In this document: in pieces, positions 19,301 through 27,052 of the stretch | How the letters are laid out: each line of letters begins with the position of its first letter | Numbering within the stretch: position 1 is the stretch's first letter | Assembly (NCBI GenBank): GCA_013112635.1 | Contig: JABFGF010000005.1 | Location: 186,001 to 250,000 of the forward strand | Length of the DNA: 64,000 nt | From: Calditrichota bacterium | GTDB taxonomy: Bacteria > Calditrichota > Calditrichia > Calditrichales > J004 | Reading direction: 5' to 3' | Position numbers and translations under genes: made by a program | Notes under the pieces: generated by a model | The model's database searches: none | Seen by the model: only the letters and a program-made list of their open reading frames with translations | Told to the model about the DNA's origin: nothing

Positions 19301-20085
19301 ATTTTTTCTTTTATTTTGCTGTTCAATGCAAATTCCAGTTCATTATTTTGCATAGCTTCTTCAATGTGTTTATCACCTTCCAGCAAACGCAGGGCCAGCC
19401 AACGTGCATTGTCAATTCCCTTGTATTGATTTTCAATTTGGCTTGCCAGTTGTGCAATAGCTTTATCCAACTTTCGTGAACTGTCTTTCCTGCGAAAAGG
19501 TTTACAGACAAATTTGCCACTGGCCACCTCATCAATTTTGGTTAACAGTTCTGGAATCCCTTTTCCACTGCGTGCAGATGTTGGAACTACAGGAATTCCT
19601 AATTCCTTTGAGAGGAGCCTGTCATCAATTTCAATTTTATGGCGCTGCGCTTCGTCTATTAAGTTGAGGCATAAAACTGCCCTATTTGTAATTTCCAAAA
19701 CCTGTAAAACAAGATTGAGGTTACGCTCCAGCCGGGTTGCATCGGCAACAATAACTGTTACGTCCGGTTGGCCAAACAGTATAAAATTTCTTGCTACTTC
19801 TTCATCGGTGCTGGTTGAAAGAAGGGAATAAGTACCCGGCAGATCAATCAGTTTGTATTTATTATCATTGTATTCAAAACCACCTTCCGCCCGAGTAACA
19901 GTTTTTCCCGGCCAATTGCCGGTATGTTGGCGTAAACCGGTGAGGCTATTAAATACGGTGCTTTTACCAGTGTTGGGATTTCCTGCCAAAGCTAAGGCAA
20001 AATCCCAGTTATCCATATTTATACCAAGCCTTTTTAGCTGGCTTTTGTTATGAACGGCACAGGTTTCGCAATTTGGGTTGGTCAT
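19297..20085 (-). CDS. feoB: FeoB GTPase half (G domain with helical domain)
   Basis: 262 residues with only the cytoplasmic part of FeoB. G1 is GNPNTGKS (about 35-42), the FeoB switch pattern is LRQHTGNWPGKTVTRAEG, G3 is DLPGTYSL, G4 is NLID (the FeoB form of NKxD) and G5 is SARSGKG. The helical insertion/GDI-like part follows, and the protein stops before any membrane helix. A Cys pair (NCETCAVH) near the N-terminus is an extra that could bind metal. In full FeoB this domain controls the permease through GTP hydrolysis; here the two parts must assemble as separate chains. The stop overlaps the next ATG. A repeat cluster lies directly upstream. Confidence 0.93.
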   Translation of the reverse strand: MTNPNCETCAVHNKSQLKRLGINMDNWDFALALAGNPNTGKSTVFNSLTGLRQHTGNWPGKTVTRAEGGFEYNDNKYKLIDLPGTYSLLSTSTDEEVARNFILFGQPDVTVIVADATRLERNLNLVLQVLEITNRAVLCLNLIDEAQRHKIEIDDRLLSKELGIPVVPTSARSGKGIPELLTKIDEVASGKFVCKPFRRKDSSRKLDKAIAQLASQIENQYKGIDNARWLALRLLEGDKHIEEAMQNNELEFALNSKIKEKI

Positions 20086-20097
20086 TTTTATCTTTCT

Positions 20098-20235
20098 GTA
20101 GAGACGCGATTAATCGCGTCTCTACGTTTTTTCACGGTAATCAGGTTCCATGTTTGTTATTAATCGCGTCTCTACGTTTTTACACGGTAATCAGGTTCCA
20201 TGTTTTTGTTATTAATCGCGTCTCTACGTTTTTAA
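20098..20235. repeat. 50-52 bp tandem repeat with 28-bp perfect palindrome
   Basis: A perfect palindrome at 20098-20125 (two 14-base arms, GTAGAGACGCGATT and its complement) is followed by tandem copies of a 50-52 bp unit. The unit contains ATTAATCGCGTCTCTACG, starting at 20109, 20159 and 20211, with ACGGTAATCAGGTTCCATG between. It fills the gap between the DtxR-FeoA gene and feoB, so it would form strong hairpins in the operon mRNA. The GAGACGCGAT core resembles dispersed palindromes seen in other bacteria. Confidence 0.9.
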
Positions 20236-20250
20236 CACCGGTTAATGGAT

Positions 20251-21270
20251 TTAATTATTTTTTTTAATTCGAACCACTCGGGCCTGATCATCTCGCAAGG
20301 CAATCATTGCACCACGGATGTTATATGCTGTAGGGTTTTTTCCTGCACTTTGTAATTCACTTGTAACCACTGTTCCGGGAATGATGCCCAAATCCATAAG
20401 ACGCCGTCTTTGCATTCCACGGCACGATTTTGAAATCATCACAACTTCACCGGATTCACCGACAGCTAAGTCTGAAAGTGATTTAGAGGGGACTTCTATT
20501 TGCTGATCTTTTGATATCTGGATCGTGGTGATATTTGCGGCCACAATTGGAGCCAGAACAATCTCTTCACCTTCAGATGTGAAACGGATTTTTGAAGAGG
20601 ACTTTTCTAACAAGTGAATTTGCATTCCCGGATTTAATCCTTCTGCTACAAGCTGGGCATATAATGCAGGTGGTTCATCTTCAATGTGGGTGATTATTGC
20701 AAACTCACCTTCTATAAGTTCGGATAGAGGTTTGCCTTTTTGCGGTGGTATTTCACCTTTAGCTGTTGGGATTGGATCACCATGAGGATCAAATGCCGGG
20801 TTGCCCATATGTTGAGCCAGTTGTTCTGCCTGGGCATTGGTTGTCGTATGCTCGCGCAGTTCCGCCTCTTTGTGCCACTCCATTTCCGAAAGGCCTGTTT
20901 CATCTGCAAAATAGCGCTCCCACAAGCGGTGCATGCGGATAATCTTTAAAGCATATGTCCGGCCTTCATTGGTCAGGTTAAATTTTGACACATCAAAAAT
21001 GACCAGGTTCATCCCGCTTAATTTTTCCAAGAGAATGGCTGTTTTTTCCTGACTTAACTCCAGGGCCCCGGATATACTTTTTAGGGTACTTGGCTTGTTG
21101 CGGTATTCATGATCATATAATTGTTTCAGCGTATCTTCCATCATAACGCGATCGGTGTTGCGCTTACCAATTTTGAATTGCCAGAACATGCCTTTTTCCG
21201 GCCAGAATAAAAGGCCCAGGATAATTGCAATCACAAAAGCGTATGTTAAAGCTATAATCGGATCTATCAT
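20251..21270 (-). CDS. Membrane-anchored DtxR/MntR-type regulator fused to FeoA domains
   Basis: 339 residues. A membrane helix at about 5-23 is followed by a DtxR-type winged helix (about 40-115), the dimerisation and metal region (115-175; EAELREHTTT and FDPHGDPIP), and two SH3-like FeoA segments (about 180-255 and 262-338; the latter has SCRGMQRRRLMDLGIIPGTVV). Asp 161 replaces the Cys of DtxR/IdeR, more like Mn-type MntR proteins. The membrane helix is not part of a normal DtxR. It heads the feo operon, so it may act both as FeoA partner of FeoB at the membrane and as metal-dependent regulator. GAGG lies before the ATG at 21270, and TTGAAC-N17-TAAGTT further upstream is a possible promoter. 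Confidence 0.88.
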   Translation of the reverse strand: MIDPIIALTYAFVIAIILGLLFWPEKGMFWQFKIGKRNTDRVMMEDTLKQLYDHEYRNKPSTLKSISGALELSQEKTAILLEKLSGMNLVIFDVSKFNLTNEGRTYALKIIRMHRLWERYFADETGLSEMEWHKEAELREHTTTNAQAEQLAQHMGNPAFDPHGDPIPTAKGEIPPQKGKPLSELIEGEFAIITHIEDEPPALYAQLVAEGLNPGMQIHLLEKSSSKIRFTSEGEEIVLAPIVAANITTIQISKDQQIEVPSKSLSDLAVGESGEVVMISKSCRGMQRRRLMDLGIIPGTVVTSELQSAGKNPTAYNIRGAMIALRDDQARVVRIKKNN

Positions 21271-21321
21271 TTTTTACCTCAAAATTTGAATTTAGAACTT
21301 ATCTGGTAAAAATATTTTGTT

Positions 21322-21490
21322 CAACACAGAGGCCGCAAAGAAAACGAATAAAAAAATAAAAGAAAATTCAGGGTTCGTTTCATCGCTTACTTAAATATTT
21401 TTATCCCCAACTGATAACCCTTTTACCCTTAAAACGAAGTTTCATGAAAAGTACTTTTATCTCAGTGATTCTCTGTGTCTCTGTGGTGAT
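21322..21490. repeat. CACAGAG-type inverted repeat relic
   Basis: The left end CAACACAGAGGCCGCAAAG and the right end TCTCTGTGTCTCTGTGGTG are imperfect inverse matches about 140 bases apart. A related element is at 27531-27606. The gap has no credible gene; these look like degraded dispersed elements. Confidence 0.45.
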
Positions 21491-21536
21491 AATTTTTTGG
21501 TTCGTAGCAAAAGTCAGGAACACAAGCATCCAGCAT

Positions 21537-22313
21537 CTATAAAATCACCTGGACTAACAGCATCGCGCAAAAACCAATCGTGAAAAACCATGCAGTTTTG
21601 GATGGGCTTTCCTGTTCCAATGCAACCGGGATCAATTCCAATAAAACGAGGTAGATCATAGCTCCGGCAGCAAAACCCATTAATACCGGCATCAATGGCT
21701 GAAAAAACCAGGATGCTAAACTTGCCGGTATGGCTGCAATCGGTTGCGGTATGCTTGTTAAAACAGCTGCCCAGAAACAGCGATTTATGGTCGCTCCCGC
21801 AGCACGCATCGGGATTGCTACTGCCAAGCCTTCAGGGATATTATGGATTCCTATTGCTAATGCAATGTATGATCCAAAATCAGTGTCAAAAACTTCACCG
21901 GATGCATAGCCTACGCCAACTGCAATTCCTTCCGGGATACTGTGGATGGCCATAGCTAAAAAAATTAATAATTGCCCGCGTGTACTGGCCTTAGTTTTGT
22001 TCGATCCATCAAAGTTTGTTTCCATTTTTGCATGGGCAAACCAGATGAAAGCTGCGCCCAACCCGATTCCAATAATTATTGGTGCAACATCATTAAATGA
22101 AAGATGGGTGCCGGAAGTACTTAACCCGGGCAAAAGTAAATTATAAACCGAGGCAGAAAACATAAGGCCACCGGCAATACCGTAACCCAAACCTGTTCTT
22201 TTTTCCAGGTTTAGTTTTGGAAACAGTAATGGAAGTACGCCCAGACCGCAAGCAAGACTGGCCAGGATTCCGGCTATAAATGAATCAAATACAATATTAA
22301 CAGGCATTGGCAT
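21537..22313 (-). CDS. ZIP family divalent metal transporter (ZupT-like)
   Basis: 258 residues, eight membrane helices. The two ZIP metal-site signatures are present: AIHSIPEGIAVGVG (helix IV) and IGIHNIPEGLAVAIPM (helix V). These His and Glu residues coordinate Zn2+, Fe2+ or Mn2+ during uptake. The loop after helix III is short (FDGSNKTKAST) and lacks the His-rich stretch of many ZIPs. AAGGA lies 5 bases before the ATG at 22313. It is a single gene next to the feo operon on the same strand, but with a 266-base gap between them, so it is probably expressed on its own. Metal specificity cannot be read from sequence. Confidence 0.92.
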   Translation of the reverse strand: MPMPVNIVFDSFIAGILASLACGLGVLPLLFPKLNLEKRTGLGYGIAGGLMFSASVYNLLLPGLSTSGTHLSFNDVAPIIIGIGLGAAFIWFAHAKMETNFDGSNKTKASTRGQLLIFLAMAIHSIPEGIAVGVGYASGEVFDTDFGSYIALAIGIHNIPEGLAVAIPMRAAGATINRCFWAAVLTSIPQPIAAIPASLASWFFQPLMPVLMGFAAGAMIYLVLLELIPVALEQESPSKTAWFFTIGFCAMLLVQVIL

Positions 22314-22591
22314 TTTTCCTTTGATGTAAATATAGAAATAGAAATTAGGTTAATCAAATAAAAAATTAGATAAGACTAACTTTTAAATATTCTAAACTAA
22401 AACGTGTGGTTTTTTCCGCGATTAGTACCATTTTGTTTTCAATATAACTTTTTTATAAATTTTTCGTGTAATGCTTTTTTGTTAAATAAAATTATAGTTA
22501 ATTATAAAAGATTCCGGACGATACATAAACAATCTTCTTTTTGTAATATATCCCAAGTAATTTTATCATTTAAATATTTATAGGAAACGTA

Positions 22592-22930
22592 ATGCATTTT
22601 GTAGAAACAAAGGTTAATAGAGTTGTAATACTTACTGTAAAAGGGAATCTGGTTCAGAAAGATGAAACAGATAAATTGCAGGAAAAAATTCTCAGCATTT
22701 TAAATAAAGATAGAAAATATCTTGTGATTGATTTAAAACAGGTTAGCATGATCACCAGTTTGGGAATTGGTGGGTTGATTCGTGCTTTAAGGACTGTGCG
22801 AGAGAAAGATGGTGATTTGAAGCTTTCTTCTGTTAATGCCAGTGTCCGTAAGGTTTTTACAATCACAAAGCTGGAAGAAATAATTGAAATTTTCGATACC
22901 TCGGATGAAGCTGTAAAAAGTTTCGAGTAG
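22592..22930 (+). CDS. STAS-domain anti-sigma factor antagonist-like protein
   Basis: 112 residues covering one STAS domain: VETKVNRVVILTVKGNLVQ at the start, then LVIDLKQVSMITSLGIGGLIRALRTVRE, where the Ser in the MITSLG region matches the phosphorylated Ser of SpoIIAA/RsbV proteins. Such proteins bind or release an anti-sigma kinase depending on phosphorylation. No kinase (RsbW) or phosphatase lies beside it, so its partner is elsewhere. AGGAAA precedes the ATG. It is a single plus-strand gene among minus-strand genes and converges with the HAD phosphatase gene, four bases apart. Confidence 0.9.
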   Translation: MHFVETKVNRVVILTVKGNLVQKDETDKLQEKILSILNKDRKYLVIDLKQVSMITSLGIGGLIRALRTVREKDGDLKLSSVNASVRKVFTITKLEEIIEIFDTSDEAVKSFE

Positions 22931-22934
22931 GACT

Positions 22935-23348
22935 TCAGCTTTTTAACTCATCAATAAAATCCCGGAATTTATCCATTATTGTTTTCGGTTCTGTATCAAT
23001 GCCAAAATCTTCAGGATGAATAATTTTTAGCACATTTGTCCATCCAGGGAAGCCTTCTAAATTTCTATCATCGATAAATAGTTCCGCGTCAATTTTGCGG
23101 CTTGCTTTTGAATTATCAAACTCTTCCTCAGGAAAGCTTTTATTTACAGCATAAAATTCGATACCATTATCTTTGCAAAATTGGACAGCTTCATCAAGCT
23201 CTTTGCCGCTGCGGTAGGTCCATAAAATAAGTTTGTGTTTGCGATCCTGAAGTTCTTTCAAAGCTTCAAAAGCAAATAGTATGGTTTTCCCAATTTCGGG
23301 ATATTTATGTTCTACAATGGTCCCGTCAAAATCTACTGCAATTTTCAT
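22935..23348 (-). CDS. Small HAD-family phosphatase (BT0820-like)
   Basis: 137 residues from the ATG at 23348. Motif I is VDFDGTIV, motif II is WTYRSG and motif III/IV is ELFIDDRNLEG, the HAD set with a short cap region. Small HADs of this kind hydrolyse phosphate esters with a phospho-Asp intermediate and Mg2+; the substrate is unknown. The preceding 16 codons of open frame lack homology, and AAGGA lies before the chosen ATG. It follows map by 63 bases on the same strand, so a shared transcript is possible. Confidence 0.85.
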   Translation of the reverse strand: MKIAVDFDGTIVEHKYPEIGKTILFAFEALKELQDRKHKLILWTYRSGKELDEAVQFCKDNGIEFYAVNKSFPEEEFDNSKASRKIDAELFIDDRNLEGFPGWTNVLKIIHPEDFGIDTEPKTIMDKFRDFIDELKS

Positions 23349-23411
23349 AAAAACTTGATCCTTTGATACTTGACGCTGGATACGCTTTTCGCACAACGCC
23401 TTTCGGTTCTT

Positions 23412-24215
23412 TTATATAACTATTGAGCCTTTTTTCTTTAATGCTTCTTCCACATAATCAAATGTTGAAAGTACTTCCGGCTTGCCATTGACTATTGCCA
23501 CATCGTGTTCAAAATGTGCTGAGGGTTTTTTGTCTGCAGTGATGATTGTCCAGCCATCATTCAGCTGGATAACATTTTTCGTACCCATATTTATCATTGG
23601 CTCGATGGCCAGCACCATTCCATTTTTTAAACGTGTCCCTTTGCCCCTTTTGCCATAATTGGGAACCTGAGGTTCTTCGTGTAAATGTTTGCCAACACCA
23701 TGACCAACCAGTTCGCGCACTACACCAAAGCCATTACTTTCTGCATGTTCCTGAATGTGGTATGCAATGTCACCGATTTTATTTTTATCTTTGGCAAAGC
23801 TAATTCCAATGTCGAGACATTCTTTGGTAACTTTAAGAAGCCTTAAAACCTGTAGATTGGTTTCACCAACGACAAAAGTGTAGGCATGATCACCATAAAA
23901 GCCGTTTAGTTTTACGCCACAATCCACCGAAACAATTTCACCATTTTCCAACGGTTTTTTTGACGGGATTCCATGGACAACTTCTTCATTGCGAGACATA
24001 CATAATGTGGCCGGAAATGGTGTTTTGCTTCCGGCATAACCCTTAAAAGCAGGTTTCCCGCCATTGTCTTGGATAAATTCTTCGGCCAACTTATCCAGTT
24101 CGAGTGTGGTTACACCGGGTTCAATTTTTCCTGCGACAAGCCCCAGAGTTTTGGAAACAAGCCTGGCGCTTTTGCGAATTTCTTCAATGTCTTTTTTTGA
24201 ATAATATCTAATCAA
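23412..24215 (-). CDS. map: Type I methionine aminopeptidase
   Basis: 267 residues, standard length for the enzyme that removes the initiator Met from new proteins. The metal-site residues are present: Asp in VSVDCG and GDHAYTF, His in GHGVGKHLHEEP, Glu in AIEPMIN and Glu in FEHDVAIV. The start is TTG at 24215; no ATG lies close to the normal N-terminus, and translation from here (IRYYSKKDIEEIRKSA) fits the family start well. The Shine-Dalgarno is weak. It lacks neighbouring secY or infA, where map often sits. The heptamer repeat array begins about 50 bases upstream and may lie next to its promoter. Confidence 0.95.
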   Translation of the reverse strand: MIRYYSKKDIEEIRKSARLVSKTLGLVAGKIEPGVTTLELDKLAEEFIQDNGGKPAFKGYAGSKTPFPATLCMSRNEEVVHGIPSKKPLENGEIVSVDCGVKLNGFYGDHAYTFVVGETNLQVLRLLKVTKECLDIGISFAKDKNKIGDIAYHIQEHAESNGFGVVRELVGHGVGKHLHEEPQVPNYGKRGKGTRLKNGMVLAIEPMINMGTKNVIQLNDGWTIITADKKPSAHFEHDVAIVNGKPEVLSTFDYVEEALKKKGSIVI

Positions 24216-24266
24216 TTATTTTCTTTCTTTTAATTCTTGCCCATACTCATACTCTTACTCTTGCTC

Positions 24267-24375
24267 ACTTGAAACTTGAAACTTGAAACTTGAAACTTGA
24301 AACTTGAAACTTGAAACTTGAAACTTGAAACTTGAAACTTGAAACTTGAAACTTGAAACTTGAAACTTGAAACTT
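24267..24375. repeat. Heptamer satellite (ACTTGAA) array
   Basis: About 15.6 head-to-tail copies of the 7-base unit ACTTGAA run without interruption over 109 bases. A 7-base period in a non-coding gap is prone to slippage, so copy number should vary between strains. It lies upstream of map and just before a low-GC cassette. Confidence 0.97.
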
Positions 24376-24662
24376 TTAGAAAGTATTTAAGATAATCAAT
24401 TTTACGCGCCCGAGTCTAATAAATGTTTGGGAGAAGTTCAATTAATTTGTTTTGTTTATTTTTTATATGATAGGGTTATTGTTAATCCCATATATAAAAA
24501 TAACAGTCTTATTTCTATAATGGATATTCGCCACATATTGAAATTGAAGTTTGTAAAAGCAGTTGTTTTTTAATATGTTATGGATGTTGTATTTCAAAAT
24601 AATCTGCCCCAAATGATACAATATTAACGTTTTGATAGATTATAGCATAATTAAGGAGAGTT
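24376..24662. other. AT-rich intergenic region upstream of the low-GC cassette
   Basis: With the satellite, the gap from 24216 to 24662 has no gene that I can see. TTCAAA-N18-TACAAT at 24593-24622 is a possible promoter for the plus-strand pair; the match is moderate. AAGGAG lies just before the ATG at 24663. Confidence 0.4.
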
Positions 24663-25634
24663 ATGATTTATAAAAAAACATATAAAAGTCATAGTATGCT
24701 CAATAAAAGAGCGACTAATTCTACTGAAAGAATAGACACTTTAAGAAAAAAATTCAATAATTGTTTAAAAGATAAATTCAAAGATATAGTTGTTTATTGT
24801 GTTGGATCAATTGGAAGAGGGGAAGTTGGTAATGTTTCTAATTTAGATTTATTTATTCTATCAAAACATGAACAAAAAGATATCAGCAAATTAGACGAAT
24901 TACTTTTACTAGCTGAAATAATAAACATAAATCAACAATTAGATTATCCTGATTTTAGCAATGATGGAAGATTTCTGAAAGTATATTCGTTAAAAGACAT
25001 GTTAGGGAAGTTGGATTCTCCATTAGATGATTACGAAAATTCATTTACTGCAAGAATGCTTCTTTTGCTAGAAAGTAAAGCAATTCATAACAATGAATTA
25101 TATGAGACTTTTATAGTTGAAATAGTTGATCACTATTTTAGAGATAAAAAAGATACTGATAAATTTAAACCATTATTTTTGTTAAACGATATTCTTAGAT
25201 ATTGGAGAACCCTTTGTTTAAATTATGAAAAAACTAGGAATGACAAAATAAAACCTTGGAGAAAGAAAAATATTAATTTGAAATATAGTAGGATGTTGAC
25301 CATTTTTGGAACAATTCTTCCAATTGTAGCTTTACCTGTAAAAAATCGTGATCAATTTATTGAGCTAACAAAGCTTACGCCGTTGGAGAGGTTCTCTTAT
25401 GGTTTAGATATTATCGGCTCATATAAAACAGATAAAGACTATCAAAAATTTTTAGATTTATATGAAAATTTTTTATTTTGTAAAGAAAATGAAAAAAAAG
25501 AAGAACTGACAGAAAAGTGTAGATGTAATGCAGAGAATTTTTCTGACTATATATATGGTGCATTAATGCATGAGAGTATAAATAATGAACTAAAGAAATA
25601 TTGGTGCTGTAGTTTATGTATTTTCTATTTTTAG
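24663..25634 (+). CDS. Nucleotidyltransferase-fold protein (GlnD/DUF294-like), first gene of a 2H phosphoesterase pair
   Basis: 323 residues, cytoplasmic. The motif VGSIGRGEVGNVSNLDLFIL (from residue 47) matches the GS...R-E...S-x-x-D-L pattern of GlnD/DUF294-type nucleotidyltransferases. Where the family normally has D-x-D, this protein has Asn60-Leu-Asp62, so the first metal ligand is replaced. The rest is helical (FKPLFLLNDILRYWRTLCLNYEKTR), as in the helical partner domain of that family. It ends with a Cys-rich tail (YWCCSLC). AAGGAG gives a firm start. The next gene begins inside its last codons (19-base overlap). G+C is extremely low (12 of 60 at 25141-25200), which suggests transfer. 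No close named relative is known to me. Confidence 0.75.
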   Translation: MIYKKTYKSHSMLNKRATNSTERIDTLRKKFNNCLKDKFKDIVVYCVGSIGRGEVGNVSNLDLFILSKHEQKDISKLDELLLLAEIININQQLDYPDFSNDGRFLKVYSLKDMLGKLDSPLDDYENSFTARMLLLLESKAIHNNELYETFIVEIVDHYFRDKKDTDKFKPLFLLNDILRYWRTLCLNYEKTRNDKIKPWRKKNINLKYSRMLTIFGTILPIVALPVKNRDQFIELTKLTPLERFSYGLDIIGSYKTDKDYQKFLDLYENFLFCKENEKKEELTEKCRCNAENFSDYIYGALMHESINNELKKYWCCSLCIFYF

Positions 25635-26215
25635 AAATTTTAGAAAACGATATTGTTTTTATTCTAAACTCACTGAGGAGTATTTTTAGTCAGAAAGAAA
25701 AAAAGGCTAGTATTCATATTACTATAAGAGGCCCTGAGAAAGAACCAATAATAAATGAAAAAAAATTTAATGACTTTCTTTCGCCACCTCCCCAAATTGG
25801 AATTAGAACTCCAGGTATTTTTTCATTTAAGAACCAATATTATTTGTACTTAACTGTTTATTGTCCTGAAATGAAAGGTAGTCCAATCTGGAAAAAGCCG
25901 GATTTTCAAGGAACGTTTAATCCACACATTACAATAATGGAAACGGATGATAAAGTTTTAATTAACAAAGTTTATAAATTTATGAAAACCGAAAACATAT
26001 CTCTTCTATCCTCAAACTATAGGTATACTTTATACAAACAAAAACAAAACGAACTATTTGATTTCACTAATCTTAATAAAAAGAATACTGATTTAGGTGA
26101 ACTTCTTTCAAGGAGGAGAATAAGGCCTGGTTTATTAGAAAGAGCTGTTTCTTTAATGAGCAATTATCATAAGGAAACTGAAGAGTTTTTACATGCTAAC
26201 AATAGCGTTAAGTAG
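25616..26215 (+). CDS. 2H phosphoesterase-like protein paired with the nucleotidyltransferase
   Basis: 199 residues. Two H-x-T motifs are present: SIHITIRGP (His 34, Thr 36) and NPHITIME (His 104, Thr 106), about 70 residues apart. These are the paired catalytic motifs of the 2H phosphoesterase superfamily (RNA ligase/ThpR, cyclic phosphodiesterases, Acb1 anti-CBASS enzymes). The 30 residues before the first motif form a helix. The C-terminal 50 residues are basic and helical (LSRRRIRPGLLERAVSL). The ATG lies inside the upstream gene, so synthesis is coupled. With a nucleotidyltransferase-fold partner, a nucleotide-tag or 2'-5'/cyclic phosphate cycle is a reasonable inference, not shown. Confidence 0.75.
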   Translation: MYFLFLEILENDIVFILNSLRSIFSQKEKKASIHITIRGPEKEPIINEKKFNDFLSPPPQIGIRTPGIFSFKNQYYLYLTVYCPEMKGSPIWKKPDFQGTFNPHITIMETDDKVLINKVYKFMKTENISLLSSNYRYTLYKQKQNELFDFTNLNKKNTDLGELLSRRRIRPGLLERAVSLMSNYHKETEEFLHANNSVK

Positions 26216-26306
26216 GAATTTAGCCACCGAGGCATGATTTCTAGTTGTAAGTTTTTACACCGTTAAATCATCATATGCTCAACATTGTTTTAGGTTTTAC
26301 AATTAT

Positions 26307-26948
26307 TCAAACCTTACACTCATCTTCACAGCCACACTCTTTACCAGCTGCTTTTTCGAAAGCCTCTTTGCCTTCTTTTACAGAAAACCAAATTAGTCCG
26401 GCGGCACCCAAAATATCAAAATAAGCAATGCCGGTAAACTCAAATAGCAGGCTTGAGGCCAGCAGAATAAAAGACATATACATGCACACCAGGTTGCAGT
26501 TTGCATCCGCGATAATGGCATCTGAGCCCAGTTTGCGGCCAACATCTTTTTTTAGTTTTATCAAAAGCCACATGCTAAAAATAGAAATGCTGCTGATAAT
26601 AATTCCAGACAAAGTTGTTTCGGGCGATCGCTGTTCAATAAGGCCAATCACCGCCCCGGCAGCCAGTGCAAAGGCAAGGGCATAAAAGGACCAACCGGTA
26701 ATTTTTAGGGCAAGAATTTCAAACGGGCTTCTTTCCAGCGATGAATCATTTTTTAAACGGTAGGTCATATTTACAATGCCAAGAGCCGAAATGGTTTCAA
26801 TAAAACTATCAAGTCCAAAACCAAAAAGAGTCAGGGCTTCATCTTCCATCCCAAAATAAACAGAGACAAGTCCTTCTATAAAATTATAGCCGACTGTAAA
26901 AACGGCCAGCCATAGGGCGTAGGCATATAAGTTGGTTTTTGTTTCGAT
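26307..26948 (-). CDS. Cation diffusion facilitator-like membrane protein, apparent AUC start
   Basis: 213 residues if initiated at ATC 26948. Helices include FTVGYNFIEGLVSVYFG and the metal-site helix FGFGLDSFIETISALGI; another helix has DAIIADANCNLVCMYMSFILL. The C-terminus has CGCEDEC. These match CDF-like cation transporters of the FCB group. The first in-frame ATG (26849) would remove the first conserved helix (NLYAYALWLAVFTVGYNFIEG), which is intact in the sequence upstream. Between that ATG and the upstream TAG at 26988-26990 there is no in-frame ATG, GTG or TTG. AAGGA lies 7 bases before an ATC codon exactly where a start is expected (I-E-T-K-T-N-L). Either AUC is used or the start was lost by one base change. 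Confidence 0.75.
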   Translation of the reverse strand: METKTNLYAYALWLAVFTVGYNFIEGLVSVYFGMEDEALTLFGFGLDSFIETISALGIVNMTYRLKNDSSLERSPFEILALKITGWSFYALAFALAAGAVIGLIEQRSPETTLSGIIISSISIFSMWLLIKLKKDVGRKLGSDAIIADANCNLVCMYMSFILLASSLLFEFTGIAYFDILGAAGLIWFSVKEGKEAFEKAAGKECGCEDECKV

Positions 26949-27052
26949 TGCTTTTTCCTTTTTATTAAATTTGAAATTGAACAGATACTAATCTTACTCA
27001 AATACTGATACACTATTTCAAGAAATTTTTATCCAGTATCAAGTATCCATTA

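Noticed and set aside
20098-20235. CRISPR-like array
   Set aside because: Copies are contiguous at 50-52 bases with nearly identical interiors, so there are no unique spacers, and no cas genes are nearby.
24267-24375. CRISPR or coding repeat
   Set aside because: The unit is 7 bases with no spacers, and there is no start codon or family match for a coding reading.
24663-26215. CBASS or HEPN-MNT toxin-antitoxin locus
   Set aside because: The nucleotidyltransferase motif fits GlnD/DUF294 and not cGAS-like enzymes, there is no effector gene, and the partner is a 2H enzyme and not a HEPN protein.
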